NCBI GenBank assembly: GCA_964019425.1
Contig: OZ025793.1
Span: forward strand, 1 to 64,000
Source: Flectonema sp. DT1601
Taxonomy: Eukaryota; Euglenozoa; Diplonemea; Diplonemida; Diplonemidae
Direction of reading: 5' to 3'
DNA length: 64,000 nucleotides
Of the stretch, positions 10,236 to 19,178 are shown one piece after another. Below the pieces are notes generated by a model. That model ran no database searches, had not been told where the DNA came from, and worked only from the letters and a program-made list of their open reading frames with translations. The first letter of the stretch is position 1, and every line of letters begins with the position of its first letter. Both the position numbers and the translations under genes were made by a program.

Positions 10236-12963
10236 CCACCACCACATCGCGAGTCAGAAAGGCCCTCACCGCAAGTTCAACTTCCCGCTGATGCTCCGAT
10301 GAGCCTATAACTCCTGGATCCACCCTCGATGGCAAGTCTGCTGGGTTCAGCGCCGACTTCACATAGGCAATACAGAAACTAACCTTTCTGTCTGCCAGCA
10401 CGTCGATGGCCTGCACGACCGCATCGTTCAGCCGTTGCGATCGGACTGACATCTTCTTCCGTGCCACGCCAATGACGGACGTGTTGTCGATCCAGATGGA
10501 CATCCGCTTGCCATCACAGCAAACCGGCATCCCCGAGACCGTGTTCCTGAACGCCATCCCCTCGAGAACATTGATGTGGAGCGACTGTTCCGAAGGACCC
10601 CACGCATCCCCCAAGACAGTAACCTCGGCCGTCCTGTCGTTCACAACCACTCCACCCCAACCTCTCAACGACGCATCCACGAACGTCGTGAACTCATCTT
10701 GAACTGGCTCCCGCGCAACCACCCTCCTCGTCACAGCGGCAGCCGACCAACTGCGCAACTCCATCGCGACCGAAACAGGGACCGACACTACATCATGCAC
10801 CTGCCTCACCCCGCGGTTCAAACCGTTCGACAATCTCCGCAAGAACTTCAAGGCATACCAGTATTTCCCCGGAGACGCCGCAGCGATCGCCGACGCATGC
10901 ATCAGCCTCCCAGCCATCGACTCCAACTGACTCGCCGTCACAGACGACAAGTCCACCGCCGCCAACTTCCGCCGGATCTTCGCTGACGGCATGACCGACG
11001 ACGCCTCGTGGTCAAAGTCCACACCCAAAAATGTGTACTTGCTCACCGCCGTATTCGAGTCAGACGGCTTCCATGTAAGACGGAAGTCCGCCGCCGCAGC
11101 ATCGAGATTCACCGTCGCCGCCAACACCGCGCCTTCCGTCCCCGTGTACCGAATGTTGTCGATGAACACGTCAACGCCAACATCCCTGGCAGCCCACTGA
11201 CGTCGCACGTAAGCTGGATCCCCCGCAGCCGCCGCTGCCAAAGAGTGCATCAGCTCCGGCGCGCAGACATGCCCCATCGGTAAACGGCACAGCTCGAACC
11301 ACTCACCCTCCGTCGTCTTGAATCGGAAGAGATCTCTCGCTTCCTCCGGGATTTCAATAGCATAAAAACCTGTCTTGAAATCCCGTGTCGAGCCAACCTC
11401 GGTCAGAACCCGATCCAAATATTTCGAGATGTGGAACAGCGGGACGTGAGCTTCGTAAGCTTCTTCGGCCCAACCATTCGCATCCCTCGTCCAAAGGATG
11501 AACCGCTGCCGCAGTCCCTCCGGCTTCTCCTCCACCACGGTGAATGGAACGTTCACCGCTCTCCCCGGTCCACTCGCAGCTCGCGCGACCCCGTTCCTCA
11601 GCAACTCCGCAGCGTGCCTCCCAGCGAAAGATGAAGTAGACGACGAGCGACTCAACTTCCCCACCTCCGGGTAAAAGGTCAAGTTCCACACCTGATCGAA
11701 CCTCTCCCTCGCAACATCAGTCATCCTACTTCTGAGTCCGTCAACATCCATCGTCTCAACGCCACTCACATGCAAAGGCGACGAACGTTCCTCCGCCGTC
11801 GACGGCAGTCTTGTCCGCTTGCCCCTCCTGATGATGCTGTGCGTCGTGCACGGAGACAGCCGCGCCACCGCTTCCATCGCCTCACCTTCGTCGTCAACGT
11901 CCTCCGCAACTACAGCAGGATGGTGACCTTCCACGTTTGCAGCGCTCGGGCGGTGTCCACGAAATCCGACGAATACCTGATCGTTGTTGCAGAGATGTTG
12001 GTTCCGTCTTCGGCGTGCTTCAACAGTCGTGATACCAGGTACCCTTCTGTGAGCCTTCCCTCGGCCATCGCTCGCATCAAAGCCGCGGCGGCGCCTCGTT
12101 TTATCGAGTGGCCCGTAAAACCCCGCATCCCCGGAGTCCCCCGCCACAACTCTGCCAACCGCTCGGTGGTGACATCCGTCAGCCGATCGAAAGGAGCCAG
12201 CTCCCGAAACAAGCTTGCGATCTCCCCGACCAGATCCCCCCGCAAGACCGCCCAACGGGACGGCACGAACGGGTTTGCTCTCCGGTGTTTTGGCGACGTC
12301 CCCCAGTCCACGATCACTTCCGCGTCCTCCACCAGAACGAAATGCGCCGACGTCAGCACGTGCACTTCTCCCCACCGGGAAGCCGACTTCCAACACACCA
12401 GCGCCGCGAGCCTCAAACGTCCCGTTAGACTTCTCGCCCAACCCAACAGCTGCTCCTTTGACATGGGAACTGCTTGCGAACGCGGAACGGCCGCCCCTTT
12501 TGCCCTCAGCGCGCTTGCCAGGCTGAGGAGCGGTTGGTTTTCCAGACCAAGGTGTCGGTAGATCCCGGACAGCGCCTTTGCGTATTGCAGCTGTCCCTGC
12601 GGTCTCACGTCTGTGGAGCACGAACAACGCAGCTGTTTCGGCAGACATTGGCAGACGCTGAGCCAACGCCCATTGTTCCAACCGACCCCAGAGGTTTCTG
12701 CGCTTCGACGAGGTTTCGTCCGCCCACATCGACGCGACGACCACCCCCAGGCGCTCCAACGCTGTGTCGTGGTCCACCCTTACTTCCATCGTGTCTCCAC
12801 GGTGTCGATCGTCCCTCCGGATGTGTTCGAGGACCACCTTCCCGAAAACCGACGGAACTTCCACCTGCGCAGCGCATCTTCGTTTTCGGAATCCCTCTTG
12901 CGTACTTGCGCAAGGTTCCGGTGCGACGACACTCGTTGACCCACGTCGCACTCCAGCTGGCAC
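10231..12963 (-). CDS. Reverse transcriptase / RNase H ORF of the YR element
   Basis: A 910-codon frame whose recognisable part is the C-terminal 480 residues (about 10240-11700). The RT region shows RLPMGHVCAPELMH (motif B) and VFIDNI (motif C, with Asn in place of the second Asp, as some DIRS-group RTs vary here). RNase H follows with FVDASLRGWGG, LEGMAF and WIDNTSVIGV, then SALNPADLPSR, the usual end of DIRS-type RNase H. The frame's first half overlaps the recombinase region in another frame, and its translation there is not convincing protein. Products would copy the element RNA in the cytoplasm or nucleus. No methyltransferase domain is visible. Confidence 0.8.
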   Translation of the reverse strand: MPAGVRRGSTSVVAPEPCASTQEGFRKRRCAAQVEVPSVFGKVVLEHIRRDDRHRGDTMEVRVDHDTALERLGVVVASMWADETSSKRRNLWGRLEQWALAQRLPMSAETAALFVLHRRETAGTAAIRKGAVRDLPTPWSGKPTAPQPGKRAEGKRGGRSAFASSSHVKGAAVGLGEKSNGTFEARGAGVLEVGFPVGRSARADVGAFRSGGGRGSDRGLGDVAKTPESKPVRAVPLGGLAGGSGRGDRKLVSGAGSFRSADGCHHRAVGRVVAGDSGDAGFYGPLDKTRRRRGFDASDGRGKAHRRVPGITTVEARRRRNQHLCNNDQVFVGFRGHRPSAANVEGHHPAVVAEDVDDEGEAMEAVARLSPCTTHSIIRRGKRTRLPSTAEERSSPLHVSGVETMDVDGLRSRMTDVARERFDQVWNLTFYPEVGKLSRSSSTSSFAGRHAAELLRNGVARAASGPGRAVNVPFTVVEEKPEGLRQRFILWTRDANGWAEEAYEAHVPLFHISKYLDRVLTEVGSTRDFKTGFYAIEIPEEARDLFRFKTTEGEWFELCRLPMGHVCAPELMHSLAAAAAGDPAYVRRQWAARDVGVDVFIDNIRYTGTEGAVLAATVNLDAAAADFRLTWKPSDSNTAVSKYTFLGVDFDHEASSVMPSAKIRRKLAAVDLSSVTASQLESMAGRLMHASAIAAASPGKYWYALKFLRRLSNGLNRGVRQVHDVVSVPVSVAMELRSWSAAAVTRRVVAREPVQDEFTTFVDASLRGWGGVVVNDRTAEVTVLGDAWGPSEQSLHINVLEGMAFRNTVSGMPVCCDGKRMSIWIDNTSVIGVARKKMSVRSQRLNDAVVQAIDVLADRKVSFCIAYVKSALNPADLPSRVDPGVIGSSEHQREVELAVRAFLTRDVVVV
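11910..12608 (-). CDS. Tyrosine recombinase region of the YR element
   Basis: A 232-codon frame with the tyrosine recombinase catalytic pattern: Arg in CWKSASRWGEV, HxxR in GHSIKRGAA, a second His in LLKHAEDG, and the nucleophile Tyr in TTIRYSSDF. These residues cut and rejoin DNA during insertion of a circular copy in known YR retroelements. It lies between ORF1 and the RT block and overlaps the RT frame's start. Sequence upstream in a neighbouring frame looks like the recombinase's N-terminal helical domain. Confidence 0.75.
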   Translation of the reverse strand: MRPQGQLQYAKALSGIYRHLGLENQPLLSLASALRAKGAAVPRSQAVPMSKEQLLGWARSLTGRLRLAALVCWKSASRWGEVHVLTSAHFVLVEDAEVIVDWGTSPKHRRANPFVPSRWAVLRGDLVGEIASLFRELAPFDRLTDVTTERLAELWRGTPGMRGFTGHSIKRGAAAALMRAMAEGRLTEGYLVSRLLKHAEDGTNISATTIRYSSDFVDTARALQTWKVTILL

Positions 12964-13044
12964 CGCGCCGACCAGGAGAGGCCGCGGCCCACTTGCCGCC
13001 CCTCCTCCCGCGACGCCCTCTACGGGTTTGTTTACGGCCAGGAT

Positions 13045-14856
13045 TCAATTCCCCCGACCACGCCCCCCGTTTTTTGGAAAGTGTTGTGGCTGCTGTCCGG
13101 TCGTTGTCGTCCCCCTCACCAAACCGGCTGGCCTGCTACCCTTCAACGCTACCTTCCTCGCCGCAGCGGTGGTGGGGTCCTCCCAGCTCTCAGCCAGCGC
13201 CTTCAGGTACAAGTCGCCACTCCTGCTCCCGTGCTCCCCCCGAATCAGTTGGAACTCCAGCATCTCGTGAAGCAACCCTAAGGTCACTTCCTCCCCACCG
13301 TTGATGGTCGCCTCCACCGTCTTCGCCAACAGACCTACCATCTGCTTCGCAACTTGCGAACCACCCTCTCCGAACTTCTCCGTGATCGCCCGCCGGAGGA
13401 GGGACATCTCCACGTCACCTCGCCCCCCGTAGCCAGCCCACAACGTATGCTGCGCCGCTGCCTGTTCCAATGGCACCTGCACCGCAGGCACCTCCGCATT
13501 CCAATGGGCCAACAGCCAACCTTCTTCTTTAAATTGTTCAGGCGTAAGCACAAAGAATGACTCCCGCCTACCAATCAATCCCAGGACCACCTCCCCGGTC
13601 ACACCGTCGAGATCCACCACGAATCCCTTGTCCGACCCGCGCTTCACCTTCGATCCCCTGCACATACCTGCCGGGAAAGCGACCACCTTCGTCTTCGGCA
13701 CTAGGTGGTGGAGCGTTGTCGCCATCTGCGATAACACCGTGCTCAGCCCGTCCTGCGCTGTCGGTGCTTGCCGTTGTTGAAGCAGCAGACCCTGCTGCTG
13801 TAGCGCCTGCTGCTGCAGCGCCTGCTGTTGTTGAGTCATCTGCTGTTGCTGTGCGTTCAGACTCTCCTCCAACCTCCGTTGTTCCTGTTGCTGAAACTTG
13901 TTCTGCTCCTGTTGCAGCAGCTGCTGCTGCTGAAGCTGCTGCTCGTTGCTCTTCGCTTGTTCCGCCAGCTTGTGCTGGTCCAGCTGGCGTTGCTGTTCCT
14001 GTTGTTGCACTTGTTGCTGCTTCAGCAGCTCGTCCCGAAGCCTTAACTGCTCCTCCAACTTCCGTTGATCCTCTTGGAACTGTTGTTGCTGAGCTTGCTG
14101 TTGTTGAATCTGCTTCTGTTGCTGTTCTTGTGCCAATTGACTCTGCAGTTCTTGCTTTTGTTGCTGCTGCTTCTGTAATTCCTGCTCCTCCTTCTGTTGG
14201 TCCAGCAGGTTTTGCTGCAGCTCGAGTCGCTGCCGCAACTCCTCCCGCTTCTGCTGCTCGGTCTTCAGCACCCCGTCCTGTCTGGCCTTTTCCTTCGCCA
14301 TCTGCATCACAGCCTCCCCGAGCTCCTCCTGCCTATCCGCTACGGAGTTGAAAGCCTCCTCGGCCGCACCTTCAACCATGGCGGTGTGTTCTTCCGCCTT
14401 CACCTGCCTCCGGGCTTGCTCGTTGATCACCTGGGCCACCCGGCTCACGGTGACCTCCAGGTTCTCCCCGGCCGTCGTGTGTTGTGCTTGGCGAGCAGCC
14501 AACTGCTCCGTCACCGATTGGTGGGCCACAGCCTGACCCTTCAGCTCCCGGTAGGCCATGCCTCCCGCGCGAGCCAACCCCTCCAAACTGGGGTTCGTTC
14601 CCGAAACCGGTTCCGCGAAAACCGGCGGTGGCACCTGTTCCATCGAGTCCACCTCCATCACCATGAGGGTCGACCTCCCCCCCGTCATCGGCGACGGAAC
14701 CGAGGGTGCCGAGCCCGTCATCGTCCCCAGCCTTCTCATCCTCTCCTTCACCGCATCGGCGTTGACCTCGACCAGGCCCGTCAACAGCACGAACACAGTC
14801 CGTGCCGACAGCGTTCTCGCCAACCCCACCGGGATGTCGAGACACAGAGCTAACAA
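13045..14856 (-). CDS. ORF1, Gln-rich coiled-coil Gag-like protein
   Basis: About 600 codons. A first third homologous to ORF1 of the partial copy is followed by a long Gln-rich helical stretch (roughly residues 170-370, dense in QQQ, QLRL and KLEEQ), then a globular C-terminal third ending in Gly/Arg-rich sequence that may bind RNA. No CCHC knuckle is seen. The printed first residue is not an ATG, so the true start is uncertain. The role as a Gag-like structural or RNA-binding protein is inferred from its place as first ORF. Confidence 0.65.
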   Translation of the reverse strand: MLALCLDIPVGLARTLSARTVFVLLTGLVEVNADAVKERMRRLGTMTGSAPSVPSPMTGGRSTLMVMEVDSMEQVPPPVFAEPVSGTNPSLEGLARAGGMAYRELKGQAVAHQSVTEQLAARQAQHTTAGENLEVTVSRVAQVINEQARRQVKAEEHTAMVEGAAEEAFNSVADRQEELGEAVMQMAKEKARQDGVLKTEQQKREELRQRLELQQNLLDQQKEEQELQKQQQQKQELQSQLAQEQQQKQIQQQQAQQQQFQEDQRKLEEQLRLRDELLKQQQVQQQEQQRQLDQHKLAEQAKSNEQQLQQQQLLQQEQNKFQQQEQRRLEESLNAQQQQMTQQQQALQQQALQQQGLLLQQRQAPTAQDGLSTVLSQMATTLHHLVPKTKVVAFPAGMCRGSKVKRGSDKGFVVDLDGVTGEVVLGLIGRRESFFVLTPEQFKEEGWLLAHWNAEVPAVQVPLEQAAAQHTLWAGYGGRGDVEMSLLRRAITEKFGEGGSQVAKQMVGLLAKTVEATINGGEEVTLGLLHEMLEFQLIRGEHGSRSGDLYLKALAESWEDPTTAAARKVALKGSRPAGLVRGTTTTGQQPQHFPKNGGRGRGN

Positions 14857-14903
14857 CTTGTCGTTGTCAGCTCTGCGGGATGAGTTACTGTCGCACCGTC
14901 ACA

Positions 14904-15130
14904 GGGGTAGGGCGGGTGGGAAAACGCTTTGCGTTAAGACCCTTCCTAGCCTGAATAAATGAGTACAATGAAATAATGATAAGAGAACAGTAAAATGATA
15001 AATCTGAAATAATAACAAGAGAACAAAAATGATACTTAAACAACATTTAATGTTGATCAATGAAAAGGAAAATATTATAAGAGTATATCGTACTTCACTT
15101 GCCTTTTGTGCAGTTCCCAGTCTGAGTGTT
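14904..15130. repeat. Split direct repeat B2
   Basis: Second copy of B, at the element's outer 5' terminus in coding orientation. It ends CTGAGTGTT immediately before the octamer island. The inner edge is preceded by the decamer CACCGTCACA shared with A1 and A2. Confidence 0.9.
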
Positions 15131-15174
15131 GGTTTGCGGGTTTGCGGGTTTGCGGGTTTGCGGGTTTGCGGGTG
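15131..15174. repeat. Short TTTGCGGG island, right flank of the YR element
   Basis: Five octamers follow B2 directly. With the island at 9322-9400 they show that the element sits inside octamer DNA. Confidence 0.95.
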
Positions 15175-15890
15175 GTTAGCTGATGCTTTTGAGAAGTCAT
15201 CACCATAGACGTGAGTGTAAAATACTCGCCTGATCTCGCAGACGCCTCCTTTTTTAATTACCGGTATTGCTACTGGAACCGTGCCCTTTGTGAGCGGGAC
15301 TTTACTGATAGCAGCCCATCGGCCGCTCTTCTTCGTTTGGCGAAGCGCTTCAAAGTCTTGTTTTGAACGGACCAGAGGTAAGGTTGTTTGTAGCATTAGC
15401 TGCTACGTCGTAACTGATGGTGGCCACAGAGCCTGCCCACGCACCGTGAATGTGCCACTCTGGGTAGCTTGCTTTTGCTTTTCCCTTCGTGGTTTGATTG
15501 TCCTTCATTGCTGTTGGTATCGGCAATGAGAACGGCTTCGTACTCGTTTGTTGATTAGAAGCTGTAGATGCCCCTGCAGTTGGTTGGTTGACACCTGCGG
15601 TTGAGGGTGTCGTCGCTTCTGCTGCCGTCGTCACGGTTGCTTCCGTCCCACCACCCCCATCGAGTGTGTCCGGTCCCCTCCTCTTCATCTCCGGGTTCCC
15701 ATCTTCTGACCCAGCCACAAATTGAACGATCTCCATTAGGAGATTTGCCACCCTTCTTTCCTTCTCTTGCTCCAGGATCCCGTCTTCTCCCCATCTTCAG
15801 GAGGTTCATAGCCTCCGACACCAACCTCTTCAGGTTGTCTCTCATAATTACTTTTTCCTGTGAAACGTACCCACTGATTCTTCCCAATTA
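15175..15890 (-). mobile_element. Unidentified mobile-element-like coding remnant
   Basis: G+C-rich minus-strand sequence with overlapping open frames: one with MRDNLKRLVSEAMNLLK, one rich in Thr, Ala and Gly with TKPFSLPIPTAMKDNQ, and one with SGRWAAISKVPLTKG and RRVFYTHVYGDD. It ends abruptly at the octamer island, as the other element fragments do. I do not recognise the family. A broken ORF1 of another retroelement is the simplest reading; a truncated host gene is possible. Confidence 0.4.
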
Positions 15891-16059
15891 GGTTGCGAAA
15901 TCAATAAAGTTTTCCCGTCATGTTGGGTTGTTTCGAGCGGTTAAAAATGTTGTGATGAGTTGGCGATTTCGCAAACTATTTTGTGGAATTAGGGGTTTTC
16001 CCTATTTATAAATAAAAATTGCAGAAAAGTAATAAAAAAAAAAATTTGCGATATCCCAG
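15891..16059. other. A+T-rich spacer
   Basis: Short low-complexity spacer between the accessory block and the tRNA-like remnant. Nothing is supported here. Confidence 0.6.
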
Positions 16060-16150
16060 GTAGTGGTATAACTCTCGCCGGAGCTGGGTGATCGCTGGTT
16101 CGATCCCCTGCCACTGCAATAACCCATTGCGTCTGTACACGCAATTAGTT
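16060..16150 (+). repeat. tRNA-like remnant plus hairpin (possible SINE head)
   Basis: GTAGTGGTATAACTCTCGCC resembles the A-box half of a tRNA-Gly. GGTTCGATCCC is a good B box. GTAGTGG at 16060 can pair with CCACTGC at 16111-16117. The folded unit is only 58 bases with a poor T stem, so it is not a working tRNA. It is followed by a perfect 7-bp hairpin (ATTGCGT at 16126, ACGCAAT at 16139) and a second B-box-like GTTCAAATCCC. This fits a decayed tRNA or the head of a tRNA-derived SINE. Confidence 0.35.
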
Positions 16151-16453
16151 CAAATCCCGCACCCGAAGCGCAGAAAAATTAGTAATGGTGTTTTTTTTCT
16201 ACAACCTGTTTTTGACAACTAAAAAGACATCCGAAATATACCAAGTGTTCGATCAGATGTTCCCTGCCAATTGTAATTGTTCTGTGACTCCTGTAAAGTA
16301 AAATATATGTGAATTAATCTGTTGTATCATTATAATGGGATAGCAGCTGGTCATACCATGTGCAGCGATACGAAGCATAAAGAAACCTGTCAAAAGATGT
16401 TTTCAGGTTAATTAGTTAGAACGGGGAATAAAAAAAGAACATGCCAGAGCTAC

Positions 16454-16739
16454 CTTGCATGTTGTGGATGTCTTTTAGTTGTGACATTGACTCTCTGAAG
16501 GATTTAATTATTTCTTCGAAATCATATTGCGATCCTTCTTATTCTTCTGCTGCTCTCATGTAATCCATAGTTAGTCAGTACCTCTGTAGAATAATATGAA
16601 ATAAATGTAATAACCTTCGACCGTAATAATCTTCTAAATCACCAAACCCATCCTTCATAGCATCATCTCCAATTTTGTCTCCGCAAGCCTGTTCTCTCAT
16701 TCTATCGGCATCACAGATCCCCTTAAATAAAACGAAAAC
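16454..16739 (-). CDS. Internal exons of an unrecognised spliced gene
   Basis: Two exons join in phase. Exon 16622-16739 follows the acceptor TTTGCAG and reads CDADRMREQACGDKIGDD and DGFGDLEDYYG. The donor G|GTCGAA opens an 87-base intron with a branch-like CTGACTAAC. Exon 16454-16534 reads SQYDFEEIIKSFRESMSQLK and ends at CAAG|GTAGCT. The acidic, helical composition suggests a coiled-coil protein. Coding-like sequence also lies upstream at about 16910-16995 (LVKELIEMILRYENG after TTGCTAG). First and last exons are not fixed and the function is unknown. Confidence 0.5.
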
Positions 16740-17108
16740 CTGCAAAGTGAAAACAATAATTGCCTGCCAGCTCACTTTTAAATACAAAACTGACATTCGG
16801 AATGGTGTTCGAAAATTGGGAGGAACCGTTTTTAAACTGGATTATGTTAGAGCATTCTTGTGGGCAAGGTATCATTTTCCTTTTTTGTTCAGCTCATTCA
16901 GTTTCCAATGGAGTTGGAAACATGGTTTTCGCACCCACGCCATTCTCGTATCTTAAGATCATTTCAATAAGCTCCTTCACCAGTCGCGAAGAGTCCTAGC
17001 AATAAAAACACTCGCTAAAAACACCGAAAAAGAATGGAACAGAGCAAAGCAGCTCATCCCGATAAGACTCAACACCGGTGAAGGTCGGCTATTGGTGACG
17101 CACGCGGA

Positions 17109-17581
17109 ATGGGGGATGCGAAACAACTTTTATATCACACACTCGAATATGTAACGCAAAAGCCATTTCAATGTATAAAGGATTCACGTGAGTGACCAGT
17201 ACCAAGTTAATAGGAAAGACTAACAGTCTCTCCCAATCTACTACGCAGTGAGCGAGATGATTTGGTATCTGCCAGTCAACGACCTTTAAGAATATTCCAC
17301 AATGCAACTGGTGTATTCTATTCCGTGTTGCCTTCTTTTTTTTTTTTTTTTTTTTATTATTCATTTGTGATTCTGTTCTTTATAACACAAAAACGGACGA
17401 CTACTGCTTGATCAATGTCATCCGTCAGTACAGTCTCATAGGAGAGAGCGTCTGTGCTAATCATTGACTTTTGCCTGATGTACCAGACAGCTTGTTGGCT
17501 GTTCTGATGGAGGGGGAGCGATATAAACAAATGGAGTTAACAATGGCGAATGAAGACTTTCTTACTGATTTTCTTTCATGA
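17109..17581 (+). CDS. Small spliced gene, convergent with phosphoserine aminotransferase
   Basis: Exon 1 is 17109-17187 (ATG, MGDAKQLLYHTLEYVTQ) with donor C|GTGAGT. A 39-base intron ends TAACAG. Exon 2, 17227-17310, reads RSERDDLVSASQRPLRIF in phase, with donor G|GTGTAT. A third coding block is near 17384-17449 (TDDYCLINVIRQYSLIGES), and a last exon from about 17487 reads LLAVLMEGERYKQMELTMA and ends at TGA 17579-17581. A 23-base T run lies in the second intron, and that acceptor is not resolved. The last codons overlap the minus-strand aminotransferase CDS by 20 bases. No homologue is recognised. Confidence 0.45.
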
Positions 17582-18812
17582 ATTCGATCATAAACTTCTG
17601 AATTTCCTGAACGTGTTCAATCGGCTGAGGGTTGTACATGGTGACACGAATAGCGTCACTTGGAATACCAAGAGGATGGGATCTGATGTCCAACCATCCC
17701 ATCTTTGTTGAGGTCTCGTGAAGGAACTTGTTGACCAAGTTCTGGTTTCTCTCAGTTGTACCATCACCAATAGTGAATACAACTTGCATTCTTGATCTGT
17801 ATCTCTCGTCAGTTACGAAAGTGCGGTAGAATCCACTCGACTCATCGATGGTGTTGTACAACAAGTTTGATCTGCGAATGGCCAAGTCCTCAAAGTATGT
17901 AATTCCACCTCTCTCCTTCATCCAGTCAAGCATGAGTTCAGCAATCCAAACAGAAAGGATGACAGGTACGTTCCAAATCTTGTTTGGAGCATCGTTGAAT
18001 ACCTTCCATCTGCACATCGTTGGAGCGCAGGCCATAATAGTCTCGTCAGTAATCATATCCTTTCTAATAACTGCGAGACAGAATCCAGCGGTACTGAAGT
18101 TCTTGTGCGCGGCAGCGTAAATCATGTCGTACTTCGAAAAGTCAACTGGCTTCGATCCCAAGTCAGCAGACTGGTCAGAAATAAGTCTCATACCCTCTGG
18201 GACAATCTCGTATGGGAAATTAATAAATTCAAATCCTTGTCTGGTGTCAGCTGATGTGTAGTGCATGTAGACACCCTCCTTGTTGATTTGCCAATCCTTT
18301 GCTTCAGGGACAGTAAAGTACAGTCCGGTAGGATCGTAAGCAACCTGGTTGACTTTGCAGTAAAGCTCAGCTTCTCTCACGGCCTTCTCAGACCAGTGAC
18401 CGCTCATTACGTAGTTGGCGACCTTTGGTCTTGTTGGGTTTGTTGGCTGCGCACCACCCATCAAGTTCAATGGAATGGCTGAAAACTGAAGAGTTGCACC
18501 TCCGTTGAAGAAGAAAATCTCGTGAGTGTCTGGAATGTTGAGCATTTCCTTGAACTTATCCTCAGTGGACTGCTGAATCTCGTGAAACCAGCTGGTTCTG
18601 TATCCCATCTCAGCAACAGAGATGCCCTTGTTATTCCAGGTAAAGAATTCTTTCTGTGCTCTCTGCAACACCTCAACTGGAAGTGCAGCGTTTCCTGCCG
18701 CCAAGTTCATAACTCTACCAGTTGATTGTACGGTTTGGTAATTAGTTTCTAAAGGAGCATCTGCAACCTTTGAGACTAATCTTCTTCCTGCGAATCTTGC
18801 TGTCTTCATCAT
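17562..18812 (-). CDS. serC/PSAT1: Phosphoserine aminotransferase
   Basis: A 416-residue class V aminotransferase that makes 3-phosphoserine from 3-phosphohydroxypyruvate and glutamate, the second step of serine synthesis. Visible landmarks are MNLAAGNAALP near residue 36 (substrate phosphate region), FFNGGATLQFSAIPLN (102-116, PLP phosphate binding), ISDQSADLGSKPVD (211-224) and the PLP lysine at 237 in AAAHKNFSTAG. Usual family length is 360-370, so about 35 residues are extra at the N terminus. Residues 1-20 are basic with few acids (MMKTARFAGRRLVSK), which may be a mitochondrial presequence. The gene is intronless and ends in TAA. The usual QKN around the lysine is HKN here. Met1 and Met2 are both possible starts. 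Confidence 0.95.
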   Translation of the reverse strand: MMKTARFAGRRLVSKVADAPLETNYQTVQSTGRVMNLAAGNAALPVEVLQRAQKEFFTWNNKGISVAEMGYRTSWFHEIQQSTEDKFKEMLNIPDTHEIFFFNGGATLQFSAIPLNLMGGAQPTNPTRPKVANYVMSGHWSEKAVREAELYCKVNQVAYDPTGLYFTVPEAKDWQINKEGVYMHYTSADTRQGFEFINFPYEIVPEGMRLISDQSADLGSKPVDFSKYDMIYAAAHKNFSTAGFCLAVIRKDMITDETIMACAPTMCRWKVFNDAPNKIWNVPVILSVWIAELMLDWMKERGGITYFEDLAIRRSNLLYNTIDESSGFYRTFVTDERYRSRMQVVFTIGDGTTERNQNLVNKFLHETSTKMGWLDIRSHPLGIPSDAIRVTMYNPQPIEHVQEIQKFMIEFMKENQ

Positions 18813-19178
18813 CGTTATAAACTGTTGTTTGATTTTTAACGTAACGAATATTAACTGAAGGGGGGAAATTTGATACTATACGAAAAGATTTATCTGGGAA
18901 GAATACTGCAGGTCTTTGCACAAAATATAAAAGTACTGTCACCATGAAACAGGAGGCGTTGAACATTTGCCTGGTTTCTTTGGTGGAGGCCACGTGAACG
19001 TAGTTGAGCACCTCTTGCCTACCGTACGCTACCGTAAAAAACAACTGTAAATTAAAATAAATGTGAAAAAAATAAAGTAAAATCAAACGTCAACAGGACG
19101 AACCCGACGTAAGGCTTTCCTAGACTACTCGAGTCTTCAGCGGTGAAGGGGGTTGATGAGAGTTCACAATGTTGATAT
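18813..19178. other. Upstream region of phosphoserine aminotransferase
   Basis: It contains a stretch around 18930-19040 that is open on both strands (plus: GGGHVNVVEHLLPTVRYRK; minus: VLNYVHVASTKETRQMFN). I cannot tell which strand, if either, is coding. It may hold a 5' exon of the aminotransferase or of a divergent gene. Confidence 0.3.

Larger units (their letters stand above)
9401..15130 (-). mobile_element. YR retroelement with split direct repeats (Ngaro/PAT-type ends), nearly whole
   Basis: Read on the minus strand the layout is B2 - ORF1 - recombinase - RT/RNase H - A2 - B1 - A1. This is the split-direct-repeat plan (A1-ORFs-B1-A2-B2) known from Ngaro, PAT and kangaroo elements. The two A copies and the two B copies look identical by eye, so insertion is recent. 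The element is flanked on both sides by TTTGCGGG repeats and shows no target duplication, as expected for tyrosine-recombinase insertion. The three coding blocks are largely open; it looks nearly whole, with perhaps one or two breaks. The order Gag, then recombinase, then RT/RNase H resembles DIRS1 rather than Ngaro, as I remember those families. Confidence 0.8.

Noticed and set aside
13557-14853. Plus-strand ORFs of 264 and 218 codons
   Set aside because: They are antisense shadows of the Gln-rich ORF1 of the YR element.
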